DNA from: Branchiostoma floridae
Lineage: Eukaryota > Chordata > Leptocardii > Amphioxiformes > Branchiostomatidae
Assembly: GCF_000003815.2 (NCBI RefSeq)
Contig: NC_049991.1
Coordinates: 11,603,001-11,667,000, forward strand
Length of the DNA stretch: 64,000 nt
Direction: 5' to 3'
Shown: in pieces, positions 51,601-61,639 of the stretch
How positions within the stretch are numbered: position 1 is the first letter of the stretch
Layout: every line of letters begins with the position of its first letter
Notes under the pieces: model-generated
Told to the model about the DNA's origin: nothing
Databases searched by the model: none
What the model saw: only the letters and a program-made list of their open reading frames with translations
Position numbers and translations under genes: made by a program

Positions 51601-52572
51601 CGAACAAATGAAAACGCATTTTGCATGCTATATGACAAATTCATTATACCTAGGCTCTGTGACATTTCAAATCATCATCACTGTGTTCTGCATCTCCAGT
51701 CTTAGAAGAGACCTGTAGCTGCATTCAGTCATTAATGAACAAGTTTGAATCTTTGACATTTCAAAATTGTCACATTACGCCAGTTATACACTAACGCCTT
51801 GAACTTCCCTTTCAGCTCCCAAGCTCTTGGCATTGCAACATGCCGATACTGGAGCATTCTTCTTACGATGGATGTTGTTAAAGACGACCAGCTTACAAGC
51901 TCGACATATGGTATGGTCTCGCCCAATTGCCACACGTTAATCATTGGTCCTCAAAGCAATTACTACCTTTAGCATGTTCAATAAAGAATCATCTCGTTAG
52001 ATCGATGCAATGTAGAAATGATGTAGAGAAACTAACGCCACTGTGGATATCGACAGTGTGTATATAGGACACTGGACAAGGACAGACCACAAAATGAAAT
52101 ATGACAGTGACCGTTAAACCTGCCATGTGGTCTAAAGAAGCCTGAAGGACGATATATCATCCGTAGCTTTATTTCAGATTAGTTACATTTTGTAGTACTT
52201 CTGGACCTTTGTCTTACGACACCAGAAACATACGCCGACGTACAATCGTTAGATCGGCAGAATTCTAGAAGCAAAACCGATTCTCCAGGATTACTGCCTA
52301 GGACAATGGGTCGATGTGCCGGATTACATATCAGCACTGCATCAATCATGTTCTCTTTCGGGCACATGCGTCCAAACTCCCAATGGCCTATGATTGTTTA
52401 CCGCTGATGTCAATGTTCTTTGGTGCAAGGAAATAACTTCAATACCACCTCACCTATCCCTTGACCTTATAGTGGGTCGTTGGGGTACCAACTTCAATAT
52501 GCCCTGCTAAAATTTAACTTAAGTCGATATTTTTCTCGTCCCATCCTCTCAACAACTCTTCCACAACTAGGC

Positions 52573-52592
52573 ATATATATATATATATATAT
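52573..52592. repeat. (AT)10 microsatellite
   Basis: Twenty uninterrupted bases of alternating A and T. Confidence 0.95.
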
Positions 52593-53153
52593 GTATATTT
52601 GTTTTAACGTGTTGACGAATGGTTAGGCAGAACAGTCCTATGATATTGCTCCAGTCATATTGTGCACTCAATGGCCACATACATTCAGCAGGTGTTGTAA
52701 GTGATGATGATGGTTTTCCAGAGGTCATATATGACGGCTAAGTTTGGCGGAGAAAATAGGTCACAGTACTGTTGTCTTGATTAAAACCATACGTCAAAGT
52801 CCAAAATGTATTTAACATAGATGAAGATATTTCCATTGGCTGGGAGTGAGATCTTGTTAACCTTTCCGTGTAGTCTTTTAATCAACCATGCCAAACAATC
52901 TAACTACATATCCAGCAACTTTGAAACTGTGCCAACACCCACCAACACGTTACTGTATACGGGGAGAATTGTTCGGAAAATCTATTGACTATGTCAATGT
53001 ATGTCTTGTCTTGCTGTCAGGTGGAAGACCATTGTTCTGCCATGTTTCCAATTACTGTCAGTAGTAACATAACCACTGTATGGTCTAATTTCTAACGTTA
53101 GAGTAATTTGTTTCCGTCCGTGTTAGAACAAACTCTCCACTGGCCAGGCGCCG

Positions 53154-53757
53154 TGGTTTTCGAGTGAAGTTTATAGGAGTTAGAATTACACACATATGCG
53201 AGGTGTGAAATAGTCGAATTTCACCTTTAATCATGTTCATTCATTAAAGTATGCATACTAATTAGATTAAATAAGTTTCTATCGTCCACACTTTTACACA
53301 AAATCAGGAAGACTTGAACTTCACGTGAGGTAAAATAGACATCTTCTTCTTAGATATGCCACCTGTCATATTTGTCTGGAACTGCGTAAGTTGCAGCTAC
53401 TACTTTTTTCGTGTGTATTCCTTGGTTTGCCTCTCTTCGGTAGGACTACGGTGAGTTGATTGCCGTAATTTAGAGCGATGTGGAACGATGCATTGATTTA
53501 AAACATAACGTTAACGATTATGATCTAAATCAATATATCGTTCCAAAAGCTCTATATGATCAGAATCATATGCATGACGTGCAGCATTAAGTCGCCTAAA
53601 ATTACTGTTTCCGTTTTCATATCTTTATCATGCAAGCTTTTCCGTACGTGGCTAACTACGACTAGCTATGGGGTATGGTTTTCGAGTCAAGTTCATGCAA
53701 TTTTATAGGATATCTTATATAGATATCTTCTTAGATATGCAACCTGTCATATTTGTC
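53154..53757 (+). repeat. Two-block direct duplication
   Basis: TGGTTTTCGAGTGAAGTT (53154-53171) recurs with one change at 53676-53693, and a 32-bp block at 53345-53376 recurs with one change at 53726-53757. Spacing between the blocks is about 170 bp in the first copy and 32 bp in the second, so one copy has a deletion or the other an insertion. Confidence 0.65.
53473..53552. repeat. Inverted repeat with about 28-bp arms
   Basis: Arms 53473-53500 and 53526-53552 pair, sharing GGAACGAT and ATTGATTTA, with a loop of about 25 bases. No known ncRNA family recognised. Confidence 0.6.
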
Positions 53758-55094
53758 ATACATACATATTTGTCATATACCAGAACATCCACCGATTCTG
53801 CTATCTGAGCCGTCTCAAACTAGAACTCTCAATGTCAAACTGGTGTCCTTTTAATCCAGGTATCATTCCATTATCCGTGAGACTAAAAGCTTTTCAATGA
53901 CACACTGTACCGCAAATCAAAATTCATCTATGCTAGAGATGCTTGAAACTTCTCTGACCTATTAGCTATATCCATAAGGTATATTTTGGCAGGATTGCTC
54001 TACACATTCAGGGCATTGTCTTCATTTTGGCTGATCTTCAAGATTTTACGGCTGCCAACGCCAAGAGTCCCAAGGTTCAACACGGTGATCAAAAAAGGGA
54101 TGCTGTGTATATTGATCTGCGATCTTAATTATGCCCAGTGAAGGAGACCGCCGCAATCTTCTTTCGTAAATACTTTTTTAATTGACGCCATCGTAGAAAC
54201 GTCGATCGTAATCAAGGCGCTAAATGCATGCTTACATGCACTATGGATATCAGGGATATCTCCATTGGGATCTTGTACCTTCATGGATGCTAGAAAGTTA
54301 TGAATAATATAATGTCTCTGACATTTGGTATATTTGCTTGAGCTGTGGTGGGGTTGTCTCAACGGCACGTGATACAATCAATGTGTTCTATATCTCACCA
54401 TTGGATTTTTCCATTTTCCAATATGTAATGTGTGAGACAAACGGTCACAACACCAATTGATCGCTAAGGGCAATGACCCCGCCATATCCAGACAGTACAA
54501 TATTGTTCATGTTCTTGCCAGATATGAAATAACAATTTTTACGGCGCCTCGGGGGGCGACTATTTGTACAGTGTTATGACCGCTCTAAAATGGTCTTAAA
54601 ACTCGCGAATTCAGTAGTTCGATGGCCGCCTAAGTCATACCAAAGAATTTAAAAATAATACATACTGCTTTCTCTGCTTTACCTCTACCCTGATGTAGTA
54701 ATTGCACAAAGCTGTGTGGCCCAAGAGTTATTGAAACGGACCCCCCTCCCCCTATGCTTCGTCTGATATAGAAAAGGATCAAACTTAAAGTTTATATTGT
54801 ATGTACTACTTAGCGTAAGATTGAATCATCCGATGGCTGGAGGCGGCTTACTCTAATGTTTATTTGGGCGAGTTATAATACGGCCAAACGATACAAGGTT
54901 TCACTAATGACTTAAGTCATTACGGTTGGTACGAGCTACGTAAAGGAGCAACAACATTTCTAATCAGGCTCTAGAGGGATAAAATGTTATTGGCTGAAAT
55001 CGTATTATTCCTCATTGATCTTTGAAAAGTCAAAAGTCTGAATTAGACAGAAGCTGAGAGGGGACGTGGTCTGTGGACAATATGACACAAAAAA

Positions 55095-55340
55095 CATTTG
55101 TGTGGAGCTGTGTGGAGTAACGTCAGAGTGTTCGACTCAGAACCAAGTGGCTCTGGGTTCCAACCCAGTAATGTCACCAATCTTGTGCCCTTAGGATAGG
55201 CACTTTACACGACTTTCCTCACTCCAACCAGGTGTAATAGTGAGTTCCTAACTTCGATTGAAGAGCTAAAAGGCTCTGCGTTCCAATACCCTTTTGGCCT
55301 CAAAGGGCTATGGGGCACTGTTAATATAAGCTGCTAAACT
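55095..55340 (+). mobile_element. tRNA-derived SINE, family B, copy 1
   Basis: GTGTGGAGTAACGTCAGAGTG followed by GGTTCCAACCC (B-box-like, 55156-55166), then CACCAATCTTGTGCCCTTAG, GGCACTTTACACGACTTTCC and AGGTGTAATAGTGAGTTCC. The tRNA-like head with a conserved body indicates a SINE different from family A. A second piece is at 63524-63605. Confidence 0.65.
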
Positions 55341-57002
55341 TGAGTGTTGTGCCACATCGTCTGTGTCTGTCTGAAAGCAAAACGAATCATTCTGGTAACC
55401 TAAAAATGTCTATCATCGTCCCAAAATGACAATAAGTCAGCGTTCAATATAAACACCACCCACATGTATCAGGATCCCGAAAAGCAATTTCCGTCTCTAC
55501 TTTATCATCGTTTTACCTCCCTGCTCTCAACATGACACGTCGTTATCCAATATCCGATGAATGATTCTCCACTGACCGGGTTATTGAATGAACACAGATT
55601 TCTATAGCTACAAGGGACATCTCTATCATATTACTACAGCATTTTTACCTTTCTTGAGGAAATTAAGTCACATTGAAATATCTTATAAAAGTTAATGTCA
55701 ACTATATACCAACTAAATTTGATAACATTCAGAAGTGATAACGTCGGAAGTTCAGACTCATCTACTAGGGACAAGAGCTGCCTGAGTCTTCTGAGGGGCG
55801 TAGAAAACGGTTCGTCTTCTACGTGTTGTGATCCTAAAGTTTTGTGGCCTTTAAAATTATCTTAGAGAAGAATTCTTTGACAGGATGTTGAGGCTCTGGT
55901 TTCTCCTACCCCATTGATTCTAGTCCCTAGAGATGTGGGCTCGGGTTGAAGCCGATATGTGTCATGTTGAGACCGGTACAACACACCTGGAGAACGTACC
56001 ATAGCGTCCTGCAGCGACAAGCCATTCGTTCAAGCATTTTTGTACATGCACATGTCATCATGAAAGAATTGTGATTGGGTCGGAACGACAAACCTGAACT
56101 ATACATTACGGGGTCCTAAAGGAGTACACAAAGTTTTTTCGATGTAGAAAAGAATGTGATTCGGAAAGAATTACGTGCATACCGTCTCAGATCAGTAACA
56201 TCAACAGACCCATGGGGCCCACTGTATCGACAGTTTGCAATTGTTTTTGTTTTTTTAATTTAGAATTCAAGACTCCATAATTCTGAATTGATGACGGCTA
56301 GATTTGAGATGTTTTATTTGTTTGGCACAGCATGACTTAACTCCCATGTGGAATTGGATAAGAGCAGTGTGCTAAACTATATTTGTTAAGATATCTCTAA
56401 ACACCAAGTTTGCAAAGTTACCGCAATGAAACTTGTATACCACATTTGTAGTCTATTCACATAGGCAAGTCAGACAAGTACACGAGGGTGGGTGCTGTAC
56501 TGTAAATCAGTAGAATCGCACCAGGAATCACTGTCGGGCACTTGCAAATTGACTATTTTGTAGCAGACTTGCGACAGATCTACGGTTATCAAAGCTCCAC
56601 CCTAAATCCTGTGGCTGGTGGATAGGGTGCTGTGGAGATGTTATTCATGGGGAGGGGATCGATACGACAATTGCGTAAATACCTAGTGCAGTAGAAGCTC
56701 CAACTTCCCAGAAGTAGTGTACTTGTAAATTGGTGATGTGATCTATACCCCGAATAATAGGGACACACCGCCGGGTATATAAAACAATCTCTCACACTTT
56801 ATACTGACCAATCATGTACTTTTACAATGTACAATAAAAGTACATGATTCTGGGATTCAGCAATAGAAGGCAGATAATAATGTCGATATAACCGGGCTCA
56901 TTCTGCAACATTAATTCTGCAACAATAAGTTTGTACAAATTGAAGTACATTTTGTTATAGAATGTTTGTCATACGCAGATATGTGCAAATTTCTGATAAC
57001 TA
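55341..57002. other. No recognised gene; one perfect hairpin
   Basis: Only short frames. The hairpin at 56810-56849 is listed separately. Confidence 0.4.
56810..56849. repeat. Perfect 15-bp hairpin with 10-base loop
   Basis: AATCATGTACTTTTA at 56810-56824 and its exact reverse complement at 56835-56849, loop CAATGTACAA. No T-run or known RNA context. Confidence 0.85.
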
Positions 57003-57182
57003 CAGTGGAAGCCGCTTAATTGCACGGCCTATTTGCCAGTGAATTTCGTGCGATTATCCGGCTAGTGCAATAATGCGAAGTTATCTAGCTGGACCTCGCC
57101 GGTTTGGGATTTTGGGATTCCGTGCAATTAACAGAAGTGTGCACGTGCGTTAATCCGTTGTGCAATTAGCTGGCTCCTACTG
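57003..57182. mobile_element. pogo/Tigger-like (Tc1-mariner) MITE
   Basis: Left end CAGTGGAAGCCGCTTAATTG and right end, read inward, CAGTAGGAGCCAGCTAATTG are inverted repeats of about 23 bp, flanked by TA on both sides (57001-57002, 57183-57184). CAGT ends plus a TA duplication are typical of pogo/Tigger elements. The 180-bp interior has repeated GTGCAAT-type motifs and no transposase. Confidence 0.75.
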
Positions 57183-58330
57183 TATAAGTGGCATTTAACT
57201 GGACCGTAAATATGCACGTTTAACGAAGACCCTAATGTTCACGTACATTATGTCATCTAAGTATTACAATGTAAGATAATGTAAATCTTTAAAGTTGCAT
57301 ATACATGAGGAAGAAGAAAGGGAAATGACTCTGACGCTATATTTTGAATATAGAATGACCTTTTTAAACCTTTACTTTATAGTTATCTACCTCAATGGGT
57401 ATTGTCCACACTTGGGCAGCAATATACAATAAGGATCATTGTCATTGTCATTATAAACTTGGAAATCTATCTTGATACAATCTAATTTGAAGGAAAATGA
57501 TTACTTATACTTCCATATACAACCACAGTGTTATTATAGTCTGGTTTATCCTACCGCAATACCTACTTCAAATACCTCTGGACGCGTCTGTACTTGATTG
57601 TAATGTTTCTATATCACCTTAAGCGTTGTGTGTATATATTTTCATTGTTGTTATGAATGTCTTTGCTATGGGCCAGTTGGTGCCTGTAATAAAGAATTAA
57701 TCAACATACAACAGAACTTTGAACAAGTGATCGACGTTGATCAATAGACTGCCGACGCTGATCAATACATTGCAGTTAAACACAATCACCACCCTGAGGG
57801 ATGACCCAAATACTCACTGTCGGGACATCCATTGCCTTGATCTTGTCGATAGGTTCACGCATTTGAAGAAAAAATCATTTAAATCTCTATTGAAAATCAT
57901 TGTGGCATCTCTGTTAATACTATGATACGGCGCGGTCGCATTTGTCGTAAGACGTCATACAGAGGACATACGTCTTTGTCGTGACAAGACAATCATTTCC
58001 GTATCAATGCTATTCCAACAAGTGTGTTTGGAGACCTCATACCTCCATGAAATACTTTGAGCCTTAAGGGTATTTATTGTTTATCTTGTCTTATTCATAA
58101 TGCAAATAAGCCTGTTAAGTAATGTAACATAATCTACTGAAGGTATGTTTCATTTTACAAAATTACATATAAGATCATTTCGTTTGGTAGAATGTTTAAA
58201 TTTCAACATAAATTATGGAAATAACCGTATACTTTTATAATCTATATATAGTTGTGTGCACTTTTAAACTAATTTACACATGTCACAAGTAGGAAATTCC
58301 CACCTTTTACCCCTGTGAAATTATTTAACA
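57183..58330. other. No gene; possible LINE 3' end near 57650-57700
   Basis: GGGCCAGTTGGTGCCTGTAA followed by TAAAGAATTAATC near 57670-57700 resembles a retroelement 3' end. The rest has no clear feature. Confidence 0.35.
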
Positions 58331-59433
58331 TTAGAGTCCATTCCAAGACACCATGCGGATGTTTAGAATTGATTTTAAAGTTTTGTAATTATATATCTAG
58401 GACATTTGATACTTCAGAAATATTTTTAACACTGTTTCAACTTTATAAATATTTCCCTGGTCCTGTAAAACTTTGGAAATATTCATGGTGTGGAATTGGA
58501 TACTTCTAATGGTTTATGAATAATGATAACAGCATTCTACCATTATTTACCATTTTCTACCATTTTCTACCATTTTTTGTAAATGGTTCGGTGGGCTGGG
58601 AAGATAGCAATTCACACATCCTTGCAAAGTATGGTTGGGTGCCATGCAACAATACACCTTTCTCACGCGGCGGCCATGATAGATCGAAGAAGAGGTCAAT
58701 GAGGCAAACAGACAAAACTTATTTCTAAAATCAGGTCCCATTTAGTTTTCCCCCAAACCACACAAATTTTTATGATATAAGATAGAATAATAAATATTAC
58801 AAGAAGTGTTATGCACCGAAAGATGTAGCAATTTAGAGTAGTGTAGACTGACCCCATATTCCCTTAAGAGATGCAAAATAAAAACATATTAATGCAAATT
58901 TTTAACGAATTTGCAGCCATTGACTTATTGGTCGATTTCCTAATTGGCAGGCTACCATTGGTCGAACTGCTAATAATGATGGACAGCCTTTTGTTTGCCA
59001 CATTGAACTCGTTTTAGATCTATCATGGCCGCCGTGTGAGAAAGGTGTATGGCCCACCACAAAGGATCCACCATGTACCAGTGCCCAGCAGTGAAATCTA
59101 AAAATATACAGATGCAACAATAGGGCTTACTTTTATGGGGGCAATAAACTAATTTTACCATTTGGCCAGGTTTACCATTTTTTGTAAATATTTGCAAATG
59201 TGAAATAATCACAGAGAGGTTTCACAATTATTCTAAATAAAGATATTTTTGTACAGTTACTTTCAAAATGTTTCTAAAATATTCAAAGAAATTCAAATAA
59301 ATTAGTATTTTCTTAGTCAAGTTTTTGAAAATAATTTAACTATTGTGGCTCAGATATTCTTTTATTCAAAATAATTCAGACTAATTATAAATATCGCCTA
59401 AAAACCCTCATGGTGTCTTGGAATGGACTCTAA
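58331..59433. mobile_element. 1.1-kb DNA element with nested inverted repeats
   Basis: A perfect 25-bp inverted repeat lies at 58331-58355 and 59409-59433. A second, internal pair lies at 58653-58709 and 58993-59049 (51 of 57 positions match in reverse complement, including GGCGGCCATGATAGATC). An ACCATTTTCT repeat run is at about 58550-58577. AT-rich, no transposase frame. Target duplication not clear, so the real ends may lie slightly outside. Confidence 0.75.
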
Positions 59434-60659
59434 TTATGCAAATTATATTCATATTTAGTGAATATAAAGTCAAGTAATATTAAGTAATGTTTCACATTCC
59501 ATAAATAATATACGTATATATAAAGTCCTATTATGGACGATAGAATTATAGATTTTCTTCATTAATCATGCAAATTAAATCCTTAATTGCATGTCATTGA
59601 GTACATCTCTGTCTAAACTACCTGCGCATCGAACATCATCATGGCAGTTTGTTTAAAAGGTTTGCTGACCATAGATATTCGGAAACACAAATAGACATAC
59701 GCACAGACACACACAGTCATTATTCTTTCATTTATGTATGTATGTATTTAGCATTCCTTTATTCTCTGTATGATCAATAGAAATTTTGTGTTAATATGAT
59801 TAGTTGACCCCTCACCTCCTCAATGTAAGCTCGACCTCCACGAAAAGCGGCCTTGAAGGCCGATGGAGTATCTATCGAGTTGAAATAAAGGCACAAACAA
59901 ACAAACACACACAAGAACACAGACACACCAAAAACAATACCTCCATTTTTAATTAAGGTAATAATGCCCACATAGTGCGAAGATCTCACTAGTGACCGAG
60001 CCCATCATTTCGGTACTACCCAAAATAAGATCAGGTAAAGTACGCGGGTACGTGACGAGAAGTTTAACGAAATCTTGAGGTTAGTAAACCATTGATACGG
60101 GTCAATAAGGACCATGAATATTTGAACTAACAAGCCAGCTCTACGGGGAAAGTCCAGGCCGTAATCTTTCCCGTTCAGACGGGCATTAGATATCAAACGG
60201 CGCCGCCTCGTACTTGATTGTGCTTTCCTCTGCCAAGTATTTCTACATGCATTAATGGGCTTATTGACCCGCGTGCCACTGATTCACATTTGATGACCTT
60301 TGGGCGAATTTGAACCCCTTTCATGACCTTTAGATCCATTAAACGCGTCTGGCTGTTGCTATCGACACCCTGATATCTTTCCCAACACCCAATTAAGTCC
60401 ATGTAATGATAAACAATCAGTCAGTGCCATTCATTAATTCACAACATTGAACATTATGTCATTTAATCAACAGCTACATGTTTGCATTGGACGTAGATTA
60501 CCTCAACATACTATTATTAATTTGTTTAATACTGTTTTGCAGTTATGGTCGTTACTTTTGCACGACACTTCAAATCTATGAGGCACGTTTATTTGTTACA
60601 CCGTGTTCAGCAAAGGGTCGTGACCTCACTACGACCTAAACATTAAATGTGACAGCTGC
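59434..60659. other. No recognised gene; possible retroelement tail
   Basis: GAAATAAAGGCACAAACAAA near 59882 followed by an ACAA/CA-rich run looks like a retroelement 3' tail. CA-rich tracts also at about 59705. Confidence 0.35.
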
Positions 60660-60815
60660 TCTCGACGCATTCGAAGGATTCAAATCTTTTCACGCTGTTT
60701 GTCTTGTTGTCTTTTCTTCATACACTTACACTTTGCATGATATTATGAAGTCAATTGCAAAGATTATTATACACAGAAGGTCGCAGCAAGATCGCCGTCT
60801 AGTGAAAAGCATTAT
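60660..60815 (-). mobile_element. Copy of the GGCGATC-ended repeat
   Basis: On the minus strand CACTAGACGGCGATCTTGC, then ATCATGCAAAGTGTAAGTG and GAAAAGACAACAAGAC match the end and subterminal part of the element at 41081-41701 and the repeat at 6180-6480. Only one end is present. Confidence 0.5.
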
Positions 60816-61569
60816 TAGGCTAACTTTGAATCATTGCACGCAGTGAAAGTTTGGTATGCTTCGATCGTTACATACTACACTTTCTTTTTCTTTGAAAGGA
60901 AGCTTTTATCACCAGGGTAAGGCAAGTTGCCAGCTTCTTCCCAAGTCATCTAACTTCTCCAGTCCAGTACAATACTTCTATCAGCGACGTCTTTACAAGG
61001 TGAAGGTTGGTCAATGGAAGGCTTTATCTCTCTAATGTAACTTGGTAAGGTTCTCTCGAATTAGTAACCTCTTGAGTAGACGCACGATTAGTTTTGCTCT
61101 ACCTGGCGCCGTGTACAATTTCATTACACCTTTCAGATAACCTTTTGAGATGGAGGCTAATTCATTTTCTAAGTGAGCAATTTACTAGTATAACAGCAAT
61201 CAATAGTCATACAGAGCTCTATTGTGACGTATCGTCCTTTCTTTGCGCATTAGAGTTTTCCCGTTTAAGAAAACAATTCATAACACGTGACCGGTGTGGG
61301 TCGTGAGCGACAGTTTATCAACTGACACGTTACATTCAGTGTGCACACCAGAAATCGTCGTCATAATTCTGAGAGTTCGCCAATCATGATTGCCGCGGTT
61401 AAGGGGAACAGGCCAGTAGTGGCACATCACCAGATCCATGCGCCAACCGGCAACCTAGCCACCCTCACCAATACGACACTGGGGTAAGAGTGCGGCCAGG
61501 TAGATGTGGCGTTAATACCAATGTGGAAGTCTGTCTGAAGGACGTTCGAGGGCAGTGGCGAGGTTAGGG
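60816..61569. other. Region upstream of the candidate exon at 61570
   Basis: A strong donor-like CTGGGGTAAGAG at about 61479 could end a 5' UTR exon, but no matching acceptor is clear before 61570. No other feature. Confidence 0.3.
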
Positions 61570-61639
61570 ATGGAGCTATCATGGATTGTTGCTGTTCTCT
61601 TCACTTACACATGCGCCATTGGAAGCGCAGCTGGAATAG
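61570..61639 (+). CDS. Candidate signal-peptide first exon of a gene running past the right edge
   Basis: ATG with G at -3 and G at +4 opens 23 codons reading MELSWIVAVLFTYTCAIG and then SAAGI, a good signal peptide, followed by one base and a strong donor ATAG|GTACGTGG. This is the same phase-1 donor and position relative to a signal peptide as exon 1 of genes A and B. I found no matching second exon in the remaining 2.4 kb, so any continuation is outside the window. It could be a third receptor subunit, another secreted protein or chance. Confidence 0.35.

Larger units (their letters stand above)
51601..55094. other. No recognised gene; microsatellite, hairpin and local duplication
   Basis: Contains (AT)10 at 52573-52592, a two-block duplication between 53154 and 53757, and a hairpin at 53473-53552. 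No coding signal. Confidence 0.45.
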
